DNA of 63,186 nucleotides from a virus: the IMG/VR virus record IMGVR_UViG_3300032157_000008, positions 1-63,186 of that record; one strand, 5' to 3'. Position 1 is the first letter of the stretch, and each line of letters starts with the position of its first letter. A model generated the notes under the pieces. The model worked only from the letters and a program-made list of their open reading frames with translations, had not been told where the DNA came from and did no database searches. The translations under genes and the position numbers were made by a program. Below, one piece after another: positions 48,365 to 56,404 of the stretch.

Positions 48365-50488
48365 TCAGCGACCTCCGGGTGGTGCAGCGGCCGCAGGCCC
48401 CTGCGAGCGGTGCATGTTGTCGGTCTCGGCCCCGAGCCGGTTCTGCTCGTCGCCGGGTTTCGGTGGCTGGTTGCCCTGCGCCTGCGCGCCGGCCTGCTGC
48501 AACAGCGCTGCTTGCTGTGCCGCTTGCTGCATCTGCTGCATCTGCTCGGGGTTCGGCACGATCTCCTCGCCGGGCAGCGCAAGGTCTTCGCTGAGCGCCC
48601 GCAGTATAGCCGCGCGGCCGGGGAGACCAACGATCTGCATGTCGATGGGGTTGGCCGTGGCCTGAAGGAACTCGATCCGGCGCATCCGGTCGGTCTCCTT
48701 CTGGAGCGCGCGGGTGACGCCCTTCACGACGATGGACTCGTCGCCTTTCAGCGTCGAGCCGCCGTCGGTCAGCATGACCATGATGTACAGGTCCTCCAGC
48801 AGCGGCTGGAGGATGTTGCGGTCGATGGTCGCGGCTACGTTCTGGAGAACCTTCGACGCGTTGTTCATCAGCATCGACAGGCCGGAAGCCGTGCTGGCCG
48901 CGCCGCCCTGCGCCTGCCCGGAGCCGGTGATGTACCGGGGGATGGCAGAGACCTCGTCGGCCATGTTCACCATCTGGCCGTACACGCCCAGCAGTTCCTG
49001 CGCGTTGCTGGCCGGCTGGAAGAAGTCCACCGGCTTCTCGGCGTTCGTGTTCCCGAGAGGATCGCTCAGCACGAACCAGCGCTTCCACGGATACAGCGTG
49101 TTGCCGTCCGTGGTCGGAGAGAGGCGGTCTTCGTTCACCACGACCTGCGGGCCGGACGAGATGGACAGGTTGTTCACCAGCGAGCGGAACGCGGCGTTGG
49201 CGACGTCTTGGATGTCGCCGATCAGTTCCGAGAGCGCATTGCCGACGATGGAACCCGGCACGCTGTCGAAGCTAGCCGAGTAATACGGGGTCCGCTTCTT
49301 CGGGTTGGGGTTCAGCTGCACCTTGATCGCATACCGCCCGACAAACCAGCAGGTGACGTAGTAGTCGAGGATGGGGTCGGGGATTTCCTTCTCGGTGAAT
49401 CCGCAGTTCAAGTCGAGCAGCAGCTGCCCGCGCACGGGACCGTTGAATTCCAAGCCGTCGAGCATCTCGGCGTCGTTGACACTGGGATTTTCCTTGCTCT
49501 CGGCGTATGCCCGAACGGTCTCGTAGTCGTCCAGCCACTCGAAGTACCCCGTGGAGTAGTCCGTCAGAACGCGCCGTATCTGCTCCTCGATGAAGCCGGC
49601 AATGCCGATCAGCGACGACAGGTCGGCGCGGGAATACTTGATGCGTTCTACGGTCCATCCGTCGTCGATCTTGTTCACACCGGGGGAGAAGTACAGGTCG
49701 AACGGGCTCACGCGCCGCCACTGCATCTTGGGCTTCGTGACGCTTGTCGCGAGCCCCTCCACCCAGTCGATCTCCGTCACGTTGGTGACGACCGGCCCCT
49801 TCAGGTAGGCCACCGGGAAGATCGGCAGGTCGCACAGGAACTCCGCCAGCGCGTCGTAGAACCCGCCCTCGGTCAGGATGTCGTTCAGGTACCGCTCCGC
49901 GCGCTTGGCGGCTTCCTGCGCCTGCTTCTGCGCGGCTTGAAACGCGGCGTCCACCAGCCCTTGCGTGCGCGCCGTCAGCTGCTCCTCGGAGGGCGGCATG
50001 CCCGCCTCGGTCATGTTCGCGACTTCCTGCGCGATCAACTCCGTGATGGACGTCGAGATGTCCTGCGGCAACGATGGCACGGGCGTCGGTGAGATGCCCC
50101 ACGCCGGGTCCGCGCCGAGAAACACGTCGCGCAGCATGCTGGTCGCGCCACGGCACTTCACGGCGGTGAGACGCGAGTAGACCTCGGAGCCGCCGAACTT
50201 GCGGATTTCCGCGAGCTTCTCGGGCTCGTACTCGCCCGAGTAGGCCCGCAGGCACTTCATCAGGCGCAGGTTGATCCGGTTCTGAGTGCGGTTGCGCTTG
50301 GCGATCTCGAAGCAGCGCTTTACGTGCGCGAGGAAGTTGTCGTAGGCGTTCGGCTGGCTGGCAAGGTACGCCTCGTTGTCGGCGGCCTGCTTGGCGCGCT
50401 CGGAGGCGATCAGGGCGGCCGGCGGTACCGCGCGCAGGAGGGGCACGGAGCCGGGGACAACTGCCGGAGATGCGGGCGGGGGGGCCAT
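48365..50488 (-). CDS. Portal protein, 707 aa
   Basis: ATG 50488. The head-tail connector through which DNA is packaged. Size and order (TerL then portal then scaffold and coat) fit. Recognisable parts: N-terminal helix with AHVKRCFEIAKRNRTQNRINLRLMKCLRAYSGEYEPEK, a wing region with LGADPAWGISPTPVP, a stem/crown region with IPRYITGSGQAQGGAASTASGLSMLMNNASKVLQNV (about 510-545) and a Gln-rich C-terminus (QMQQMQQAAQQAALLQQ), typical of portals of T7-like and Bcep22-like podoviruses. Confidence 0.9.
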   Translation of the reverse strand: MAPPPASPAVVPGSVPLLRAVPPAALIASERAKQAADNEAYLASQPNAYDNFLAHVKRCFEIAKRNRTQNRINLRLMKCLRAYSGEYEPEKLAEIRKFGGSEVYSRLTAVKCRGATSMLRDVFLGADPAWGISPTPVPSLPQDISTSITELIAQEVANMTEAGMPPSEEQLTARTQGLVDAAFQAAQKQAQEAAKRAERYLNDILTEGGFYDALAEFLCDLPIFPVAYLKGPVVTNVTEIDWVEGLATSVTKPKMQWRRVSPFDLYFSPGVNKIDDGWTVERIKYSRADLSSLIGIAGFIEEQIRRVLTDYSTGYFEWLDDYETVRAYAESKENPSVNDAEMLDGLEFNGPVRGQLLLDLNCGFTEKEIPDPILDYYVTCWFVGRYAIKVQLNPNPKKRTPYYSASFDSVPGSIVGNALSELIGDIQDVANAAFRSLVNNLSISSGPQVVVNEDRLSPTTDGNTLYPWKRWFVLSDPLGNTNAEKPVDFFQPASNAQELLGVYGQMVNMADEVSAIPRYITGSGQAQGGAASTASGLSMLMNNASKVLQNVAATIDRNILQPLLEDLYIMVMLTDGGSTLKGDESIVVKGVTRALQKETDRMRRIEFLQATANPIDMQIVGLPGRAAILRALSEDLALPGEEIVPNPEQMQQMQQAAQQAALLQQAGAQAQGNQPPKPGDEQNRLGAETDNMHRSQGPAAAAPPGGR

Positions 50489-50522
50489 GCCGGGCGAGTC
50501 TCCCCGGCATGGCTACACGCTG

Positions 50523-50810
50523 TCAAGGGTTTTCGATGTGGGGCGGCTTGACCACGACCTGCTTCCAGTCGTGGGACAGCAGGTCGGTCTGGCCGGGGGT
50601 CCACACGGCGATGGACCCGTCCGGCAGGTGGATGTCGATGTGCGGGTGGTACGCGATGGGCGTCCCCTCGGGGAATATCCCGAGCAGCGGGGGACGGTTT
50701 ACCTCGAAGCGCGACCCCGTAACGAGAAACACGAAGATGCCATCGAGCCATGCTTCGCGGGTGACGCGGCCGCCGTTCTTGACGACGTGAAGTGCAGCGC
50801 AAAAATCCAT
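50523..50810 (-). CDS. tad2: DUF2829 protein, Tad2-like anti-Thoeris candidate, 95 aa
   Basis: ATG 50810. Closely follows the DUF2829 consensus: MDFCAALHVVKNGGRVTREAW at the start, a strand IFVFLVTGSRF, then HIDIHLPDGSIAVWTPGQTDLLSHDW. Tad2 proteins of this family bind the cyclic-ADPR-type signal of the Thoeris system and so block host abortive infection. The gene sits in the packaging cluster between portal and TerL rather than with early genes, so delivery or timing may differ from known cases. The family call is firm; the ligand is inferred. Confidence 0.85.
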   Translation of the reverse strand: MDFCAALHVVKNGGRVTREAWLDGIFVFLVTGSRFEVNRPPLLGIFPEGTPIAYHPHIDIHLPDGSIAVWTPGQTDLLSHDWKQVVVKPPHIENP

Positions 50811-50822
50811 GTCGGTCTCCTG

Positions 50823-52298
50823 TCAGGTCCAACCGGCGGCGGAGGGAGCGCGCGCATCGCGGTCGGAGGACATGCGCGCACGCTTGGTTATCTGGTTCAT
50901 GACCCGGCCGCGCAGCGCGCCGTCGGTACCGAGCGCGGCGTACTGGAGCGCGTCCGCGTAGTCGGCCCACGGGTGGTTCTTCTCCGGCATGTTGTCGTCC
51001 AGCGTCTTGCCGTCTTTCTTGAATTTGTAGCGGTAGCGCGCCTGCATCGCGAGGATGAGCCCGGAGCAGTGCACCGGGTCGAACAGGATGGCCGCCTGCC
51101 CGCCGCGCTGCGCAAGCAGGAACTTCTCCACGGCACGCAAGCGCGGCTCGATGGCATTGGTCATCGCCGGCTGCGCGACGAAGTTCAGTCGTTTGCAGCA
51201 CTCGATGACGGACTCCTCGCCGATCTGTGAGCGCTGCCGGCACGCCGGGTCCATCACGAGGTACACCGGCAGGCCCGCGAAGCGCGTCTGCATCAGCAGC
51301 GGGAGGAGAATCGTCGTGATGAACAGTTCCATCCCCATGTTCTCGCCGTAGGCGTCCGCGAGACAGAGCAAGCGGCCCATCGGCGCCAGCTGCGTCAGCA
51401 CGGCGGCGGGGTGCCGGCCGGTGTCGAGGCCGATGGCAATCGGCGCGCCGGGCACCACGGGGATTTCGTGTTCGGCGATGTGGAACGTCGAGTAGAAACT
51501 GCTGCGGAACACGGCCTGCCCGGAGAGAGATGGGCCAACGATGTTGTCGATGTACTGCGTGATCCAGTCGTCGCTGTTGGCTTCGATGAGATCGACGTAG
51601 TAGTTGCTCGGGAGGTTGTCGAGATTCTCGGCATGCTGGTCTCGCGCGCCGGGCTGAACGAAGTACGCCCAGTTGTTCGGGAGCAGGCTTGCTTCGAGCT
51701 TGTCGAACCACGGAGAGTCCTCGTTGAACGAGTTGGTCTCCGCGATCAAGCCGTACCAGTAGTTGCGGTCGAGCGGGTCGATCATCGCCTTGCTCGGGTA
51801 ACGTCCGCAGCGCGAGTAGGTGTCGTTCACGAGTTGCGGGTCGATCTCGCGGAATTCGCTGACCCACGCGAACGTGAGTTCCAGCGAGAGGAGACGCTGC
51901 ACGTTCTCTGGCGTGTCGAGAGGCAGGAGCAGCCAATCCGACTCGACGGCAGGGACCGGAGGGATAGCCGTCGGGTCGCCGGGGATGCGCAGCTGGATCG
52001 TATGGTCAGAGGCACGGAAGTACACCAGCGGTCCCAGCAGTTGCAGCACGGAAACGAGGCAAGTGGTCTTCAGCTGCGGCAGCGTGTTGCGGACGATTGC
52101 GCCTTTGGAGCGGCGCACGAGCCGCTGGCCCTGCGGAGTCGCGACGATCTGCGCCGGAGCCTCGCATGCGCGGCGGACCAGTTCCATGATGCACGCGCTG
52201 GTCTTGCCGGAGCCGATGGGACCGCGCACGAAGCGCAATCTGCTGTCGCTCAGCATGAACCTGTTCAGCGTCGGCGCAGGCGTGTAGTTCAGGCTCAT
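50823..52298 (-). CDS. terL: Terminase large subunit, 491 aa
   Basis: ATG 52298. Packaging motor: Walker A GPIGSGKTS (residues 26-34), Walker B with the catalytic acidic LTFAWVSEFREID (about 145-157), and a C-terminal RNase H-like nuclease domain with AIGLDTGRHPAAV (first Asp, about 290) and VYLVMDPACRQRS (about 342). Short spacing between domains and 491 residues is within range. Overlaps the small subunit as ATGA. Confidence 0.93.
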   Translation of the reverse strand: MSLNYTPAPTLNRFMLSDSRLRFVRGPIGSGKTSACIMELVRRACEAPAQIVATPQGQRLVRRSKGAIVRNTLPQLKTTCLVSVLQLLGPLVYFRASDHTIQLRIPGDPTAIPPVPAVESDWLLLPLDTPENVQRLLSLELTFAWVSEFREIDPQLVNDTYSRCGRYPSKAMIDPLDRNYWYGLIAETNSFNEDSPWFDKLEASLLPNNWAYFVQPGARDQHAENLDNLPSNYYVDLIEANSDDWITQYIDNIVGPSLSGQAVFRSSFYSTFHIAEHEIPVVPGAPIAIGLDTGRHPAAVLTQLAPMGRLLCLADAYGENMGMELFITTILLPLLMQTRFAGLPVYLVMDPACRQRSQIGEESVIECCKRLNFVAQPAMTNAIEPRLRAVEKFLLAQRGGQAAILFDPVHCSGLILAMQARYRYKFKKDGKTLDDNMPEKNHPWADYADALQYAALGTDGALRGRVMNQITKRARMSSDRDARAPSAAGWT

Positions 52299-52825
52299 GC
52301 GTCGAGCGGCTCTGACTCGGACGCGGCAGCATCAGGCACGGACTCGAACGCTCTTGGCGGGAGCGCCGTGGGCGCGCTGACCGTCAAGGTGCGGTCGGGG
52401 CTCAGGTTTATCGTCACCGTGAACTGCGGGCTTCCTGCGCCGGGCGCGTCTTGTTCTTTCTTCGGGATCACGTCTGCCAAGACGGTGATTTGTTTGTACG
52501 CGTCGAGGCGCGATTGGAGCCCGTTCTGCGGCGTGCGGAAGATGTTGTACAACTCCTCCAGCCCGTCTTCAGCTGCCATTGCGGCTTTCAGACGGAGCCG
52601 CTGTGTCGTGTTCAGCGGGCTGGTCCAGACGCGCTGGGCTTCTTTGACCATGTGGCGAAACTGCGTGTTTTTCAGCATCGCCTTGAGGTCTTGGGGGGTG
52701 AGCCCGTGGCGCACGAGTATGTCCGGGACGGGCAGCAGCTGAGACGCCAAGTCCCACGCGAGGCGCGCAGGCTCCTGCGGGATGGTTTGAATCTGCGGCG
52801 GTGGATTCAGCGCAGCCGTGGACAC
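52295..52825 (-). CDS. terS: Terminase small subunit candidate, 176 aa
   Basis: ATG 52825, coupled to TerL. Residues about 33-60 look like a helix-turn-helix (ILVRHGLTPQDLKAMLKNTQF) followed by a helical oligomerisation part and a beta-like C-terminal segment (FTVTINLSPDRTLTVSAP). Called from gene order and this DNA-binding-plus-helix plan. Confidence 0.8.
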   Translation of the reverse strand: MSTAALNPPPQIQTIPQEPARLAWDLASQLLPVPDILVRHGLTPQDLKAMLKNTQFRHMVKEAQRVWTSPLNTTQRLRLKAAMAAEDGLEELYNIFRTPQNGLQSRLDAYKQITVLADVIPKKEQDAPGAGSPQFTVTINLSPDRTLTVSAPTALPPRAFESVPDAAASESEPLDA

Positions 52826-52830
52826 AGCGA

Positions 52831-53046
52831 TCAGGCCGCTTTTTCCGCTTGCTGCGGCTGGGAGAGCAGCAGTTCGGTTTCTTCGCGCTCGCGCTTGAGT
52901 TCCGCCACGACGTACTGGCGCAGCGCGGTGCGGAACAGGTCGCTCATGGTGCTGCCACGGCGGTCGGCAAGGATGCGCGTCGCATTCAGGAGCTTTGGTT
53001 CGAGGTAGACGTTCACACGAACGGACGGGGCTGCGGGCGTGGACAT
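52831..53046 (-). CDS. Ribbon-helix-helix DNA-binding protein, 71 aa
   Basis: ATG 53046. RHH fold: strand RVNVYLEPKLL (about 10-20), helix NATRILADRRG, and second helix TMSDLFRTALRQYVVAELKRE, typical of CopG/Arc-type regulators that bind as dimers. First gene of the leftward operon, adjacent to the divergent control region, so it is a good candidate to repress its own or the opposite promoter. The Gln-rich tail (LLLSQPQQAEKAA) is disordered. Confidence 0.8.
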   Translation of the reverse strand: MSTPAAPSVRVNVYLEPKLLNATRILADRRGSTMSDLFRTALRQYVVAELKREREETELLLSQPQQAEKAA

Positions 53047-53408
53047 GTGTGAAGCCAGTGTGGGGGATTACGCGGCGGAGAATAACACATGTCGTTGTGG
53101 GTGATGCCCCAAAACCTCCCGAAAATTATTCGTGGAAGGGATAGAGAGGGGGTGGCGGGGTCGCGCGCGAGACGCATATCCCCCCGGTGTCCGGCCCCGC
53201 CGGGCCGCGACCCATCCCGACCTCGGTGGAGGCCGATGGCGCCTTTCGTGAACGGCGACGACAGACCCCCGGTTGGTGTGTGGAGCGCGGAAGCCTGCAA
53301 GGTGGAGCGCAAAGCACCCGTGATTCCAGAGCGTATGTGAATCCGTACATTGCCATGCTGGCTCGCTGAGCAGGCATCGCAATGTACCCATTCCCGAGAG
53401 AGCATGAC
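53047..53408. promoter_or_regulatory. Divergent control region between leftward and rightward operons
   Basis: 362 bases without a convincing gene; open frames here are shadows. It contains an AT-rich patch (53112-53133 region, AAAATTATT), a GGCCC/GGGCC hairpin (53193-53206) and a long stem at 53345-53387. No textbook sigma70 promoter stands out, although the divergent arrangement requires at least one promoter in each direction. Confidence 0.6.
53345..53387. promoter_or_regulatory. Inverted repeat upstream of the first rightward gene
   Basis: GTACATTGC (53345-53353) is perfectly repeated inverted as GCAATGTAC (53379-53387); inside, one mismatch is followed by four more matched bases (ATGC/GCAT). 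It lies 22 bases before the start at 53409. Could be an operator (for example for the RHH protein) or a leader hairpin in the transcript. Confidence 0.7.
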
Positions 53409-53906
53409 ATGGACCTGAGCATGGCCGCACTAACCCACGTCGAAGCGCGAGAGCGTGAAGGCGAGCGCAACGCTGAGCGTATGCGTATCGCCCTCGCTGC
53501 CTGCCGCGACACAAGCGACGATGCGTCACGTAGCGTCCGGCGTGATGCGGACGGCGAGCGCCTTGCGAATGAGCGGGGCCATGCGAATGCACAAGCCCGC
53601 TCGCTGGCTGAGCGCGAATGGCGCAAGAGCGAGCGCTTCACGGCGCGGCAAGCGGACGGGAACAGGCGTCCCGACAAGCGGGAGCGCGAGGCAGCGCGAG
53701 AGGCGAGGCGTGAGCGCAACGCGCTGACAGGCCGGGCGCTGGTCTACGTGAAGGGGCGAGCGCCTAGCAGCGTGCCCGTGCACATCCCGAGCATGCAAAG
53801 CGTGCAGCGTGTGAACGCATCCGCGAAGAATCCGGGCAACGGGAATATCCGTGCCCTCACGAACAAGCGGGCCGAAGCGTTCGGCCTGCTCCCGAAGCGC
53901 ACCTAG
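53409..53906 (+). CDS. Highly charged Arg/Glu-rich protein, 165 aa
   Basis: ATG 53409 is preferred over 53382. Extremely rich in Arg, Glu, Ala and Asp (REREGERNAERMRIALAACR, REREAAREARRERNALTG), with no hydrophobic core to speak of, so probably a coiled coil or disordered. First rightward gene after the control region. Function unknown; early proteins of such composition often bind host factors, but that is only a possibility. Confidence 0.65.
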   Translation: MDLSMAALTHVEAREREGERNAERMRIALAACRDTSDDASRSVRRDADGERLANERGHANAQARSLAEREWRKSERFTARQADGNRRPDKREREAAREARRERNALTGRALVYVKGRAPSSVPVHIPSMQSVQRVNASAKNPGNGNIRALTNKRAEAFGLLPKRT

Positions 53907-53935
53907 CGCAAACACGTCCACAGGAGGACATGAGC

Positions 53936-54613
53936 ATGAGCAAGCACAATCCCGTTGCCGCGAACGAGGCGGCCGTCGCAACGCTGCTGAGCCGCAGCGT
54001 TGCGGACGTATCCATCACGACGCTCGACCAGCGCATCGCCGGATCGCACCAGCGTTTCGCCGCCGAGTGGGACGACCTGCACGACATCGCGGTCATCGCA
54101 CTGGCGCACGCCGCCACGCACGGGGACTACACCCGGATGCAGGCGCTGTGGTCCGGGCACCGAGCGCCCGTCCGTAAGGCGCTGGCTGGCTGGCTGGGCG
54201 AGTGCAGCCCGCTGATCGTGTCGCAGGGCAAGCTCGCGAAGAGCCGCCTGCCGGATGCGCCCGACTACAGCGTGGAAGTGGCGCAGGCGCTGAACCCGGC
54301 GGACTGGAAGCAATCGCCCGCTGCGGCGGAACGCTTCCAGCTGGAACAGCTGGCGAAGTACCTCGCGAAGAAGGCGGACGGGCAAACCACGGAAGAGCGC
54401 ACCGCGAAGGTGTGCGGGAAGCTGGCCCGCGAAGTGCGCCGCCTGATCGACGACACGGAAGAGGCGCAGGCGCTCGAAGAGGCGCAGGCGCTCGAAGAGG
54501 CGCAGGCGCTCGAAGAGGCGGGCGCGGTCAACGCCAAGCGCATCGCGGCGGACATGGCCGCGAACCCGGAGCGCACCAGCCACGACGTGAAGGCGGGCGC
54601 GGCGCTGGCCTGA
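53936..54613 (+). CDS. Helical early protein with six-residue tandem repeat, 225 aa
   Basis: ATG 53936 is chosen because AGGAGG lies eight bases upstream; ATG 53930 in frame is too close to that site. Mostly helical, Ala/Leu/Arg-rich. Near the C-terminus an 18-bp unit is repeated three times plus part (54458-54522), encoding EEAQAL three times, a probable recent slippage expansion. Function unknown. Confidence 0.75.
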   Translation: MSKHNPVAANEAAVATLLSRSVADVSITTLDQRIAGSHQRFAAEWDDLHDIAVIALAHAATHGDYTRMQALWSGHRAPVRKALAGWLGECSPLIVSQGKLAKSRLPDAPDYSVEVAQALNPADWKQSPAAAERFQLEQLAKYLAKKADGQTTEERTAKVCGKLAREVRRLIDDTEEAQALEEAQALEEAQALEEAGAVNAKRIAADMAANPERTSHDVKAGAALA

Positions 54614-54626
54614 GCGAGAGCGGAGA

Positions 54627-54644
54627 GGGGGACGCAAGTCCCCC
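54627..54644 (+). terminator. Hairpin at the end of the first early operon
   Basis: Seven-base stem GGGGGAC (54627-54633) with GTCCCCC (54638-54644) and a GCAA tetraloop, 14 bases after the stop of the preceding gene. No T-run follows, so it may be a transcript-protecting hairpin rather than a strong terminator. Confidence 0.5.
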
Positions 54645-54820
54645 GCATCCCCAAGCTCGGATGCGTCCGGGTTTCGGCATGCGGGTACACGTACAGGCGT
54701 AAGGCGGACCCGGCCCCCACCGGGCTAGCCCGGCAGGCACGCGAGAACCGCTGTTGCGGTGTCATCGTGCCCCATATTGGGTGTTGTATAACGAATAGAT
54801 CGCGCAAAACAAGCGGTCAT

Positions 54821-54880
54821 CTGGTGTAATAACGTATGTTATTTGAATAAGAGCTAGACTCTTATTGTCTTACACACCAG
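54821..54880. other. Three-way-junction-like structured element
   Basis: CTGGTGT (54821-54827) pairs with ACACCAG (54874-54880) and encloses two adjoining hairpins: AATAAC/GTTATT with GTAT loop (54828-54843) and AATAAGAG/CTCTTATT with a five-base loop (54846-54866). All arms are perfect. Either a structured RNA or a cruciform/operator-like DNA element. Confidence 0.6.
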
Positions 54881-55098
54881 TAACCCATTGATTCCAAAGG
54901 TGGTGGGGGTAGAGAGAGAGAGAGAGATAATAATTAATTACTACTACTACTACTAGACCCTACTATGAGAGCCGGGCTTTTGAGGCAGTTGATTCAACTA
55001 CCCGCTCCCTCGCTCCCGGTGCTTCTCTCCGCAAAACGCATTATTAATTATTACTCGGACGTAAGATCCCTTGCGGCTCTAGGCAAGAAGGCGTAATA

Positions 55099-55614
55099 AT
55101 GAGTTTCGCCAACAATCAGGCCAACACCATGATTAATTCTTATTCGGCCCTTTCGCGGGCCTTTTTCGATGAATTTCCTGCCTGCAAGCCGAACAGCATG
55201 CGCTCTTTCGTGCAGCAACAGATGGGTGGATACCCAGCTTTCGCCGAATGGCTGGAAGCTCATGGCGTGCCCCGCGAAGATGTGCTTGGCACCAAGTTCA
55301 TGCACACAGCCATGTTGCGGATGGGCACGGATGAGTACAATAGGCGCAGGCGTTTGAACAGCGCCGACGTAGCAACGCTGCACGACATCGTGCACAAGCT
55401 GCGCACCTTGGTGCCTATGGAGCGCGAGGAACCGTTGAACAGGTCCGAACAAAGGGACGCCGCCCGCATCAGCGCGCTGCTCGCGCGCATGATCGTCAAG
55501 CGCGCGAAGCGGGACCGGCGCACGGCCAACACGAAAGCCGTGCGCGCACAGCGCGCTTGGGTGCGCGAGCAACAACAGCACGCCGAGGACATGGCGCATG
55601 TCGATCCCGACTAG
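55099..55614 (+). CDS. Hypothetical protein, 171 aa
   Basis: ATG 55099 with AAGAAGG seven bases upstream. Helical, basic C-terminal half (RMIVKRAKRDRRTANTKAVRAQR), otherwise unremarkable. A terminator-like stem lies inside its first 20 codons (55146-55166), so expression may be attenuated or the true start could be later (ATG 55199). Unknown function. Confidence 0.65.
   Translation: MSFANNQANTMINSYSALSRAFFDEFPACKPNSMRSFVQQQMGGYPAFAEWLEAHGVPREDVLGTKFMHTAMLRMGTDEYNRRRRLNSADVATLHDIVHKLRTLVPMEREEPLNRSEQRDAARISALLARMIVKRAKRDRRTANTKAVRAQRAWVREQQQHAEDMAHVDPD
55146..55166 (+). terminator. Terminator-like stem inside the 5' coding region
   Basis: GGCCC (55146-55150) pairs with GGGCC (55157-55161), loop of six, followed by TTTTT (55162-55166). 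In form a short intrinsic terminator, 47 bases into the open frame of the gene at 55099. It may act as an attenuator for the leader transcribed from the AT-rich region. Confidence 0.45.
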
Positions 55615-55987
55615 CACCCTTGGCAGGCACCTGTCCATCGGCAAGCTCGATGGCGCTTATCGCGCTGCCCCATTCGTCCTCGCGCAGGGCACGCAGGAAA
55701 TCCTCGCGGTGCTGTGCGGCCCATTCAACCAAGACGACCCCAAGCACATCCGCACCGTTGCCTATGAGCCCACCGAGGTCATGATCCCGGCGTTGTATTC
55801 CAGCACCCGCACCAAGACCATCGCGCAGACGCGCACGCTGCTGCACTCACTGATACCCGCAACGATGCTGCTCTGGTCTGGTAACATGAGCCCCGCACCA
55901 CAAGCACCGTTCCACATCTGGTTGTCGATGAATCCCGCTTGGCACAAGGTGGTGCCGTCCATGTACAAACGACTGGTGCAAAGGTGA
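55598..55987 (+). CDS. MLLW-pair protein 1, 129 aa
   Basis: ATG 55598, 17-base overlap. Shares with the next gene a region of the form T-R-x-x-x-x-x-x-x-hydrophobic-x-P-hydrophobic-A/T-MLLW (here TRTLLHSLIPATMLLWSG), in the same relative place, so the two look like an old tandem duplication. Function unknown. Confidence 0.65.
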   Translation: MSIPTSTLGRHLSIGKLDGAYRAAPFVLAQGTQEILAVLCGPFNQDDPKHIRTVAYEPTEVMIPALYSSTRTKTIAQTRTLLHSLIPATMLLWSGNMSPAPQAPFHIWLSMNPAWHKVVPSMYKRLVQR

Positions 55988-56391
55988 TCCCGATAGCCCG
56001 AGCGGAATCCCCGGTATTCCGCCTGATGCATGGCGGCAATCCCATGCTGACCGTCTACACGGCCAGACGTTACCCGCTGGACTTCCCGCAGCGCATGGTG
56101 CTGACGCTCTACGAGCCGCTCGCTGTGCGCAATGGCGACGTCGTAACATCCAGACCCATCGAGCGTACTGTCCACACGCGCTCGACGCAGGAGCTTCGCG
56201 GTGTCATCGACCAGACGGCCCCGATAGCCATGCTGCTGTGGGCGGACACGGCCACCACGTACATGCGCGCCAGCGGCTACAAAGCCAGAATCCAAGTGAT
56301 GACACGGTCCATGGACTGGTGCGTATCTCTCTGCCCGCGCAGCCTGAGACGGCTGTTCGACGCGGAATCCGTACACTCGGCATTCAGGTAG
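55984..56391 (+). CDS. MLLW-pair protein 2, 135 aa
   Basis: GTG 55984 in a GTGA overlap; the longer frame from 55939 is not needed. Contains TRSTQELRGVIDQTAPIAMLLWAD, matching the previous protein. Basic and beta-rich elsewhere (MLTVYTARRYPL, MVLTLYEPLAV). Holds one GCGGTGTCAT copy (56198). Function unknown. Confidence 0.65.
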   Translation: MIPIARAESPVFRLMHGGNPMLTVYTARRYPLDFPQRMVLTLYEPLAVRNGDVVTSRPIERTVHTRSTQELRGVIDQTAPIAMLLWADTATTYMRASGYKARIQVMTRSMDWCVSLCPRSLRRLFDAESVHSAFR

Positions 56392-56404
56392 GGAGACTAC
56401 CCGC

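Larger units (their letters stand above)
54614..55098. other. AT-rich structured non-coding region
   Basis: 485 bases without a supported gene, strongly AT-rich after 54770 in a GC-rich genome. Contents: a GGGGGAC/GTCCCCC hairpin with a GCAA loop (54627-54644), one GCGGTGTCAT motif (54756), a possible -10 TATAAC (54787-54792), a three-way-junction-like fold (54821-54880), (AG)8 (54911-54926), five CTA triplets (54941-54955), a short palindrome AGTTGATTCAACT (54987-54999) and AT runs near 54927-54940 and 55040-55053. It could hold the replication origin and/or a promoter. Confidence 0.6.

Noticed and set aside
53068-53592. Minus-strand gene extending across the divergent control region
   Set aside because: His/Arg/Pro-rich shadow sequence overlapping the plus-strand gene at 53409; no ribosome site.
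54901-54960. tRNA or other classical RNA gene in the AT-rich region
   Set aside because: No acceptor stem, TpsiC arm or CCA-compatible end could be formed; only simple repeats are present.
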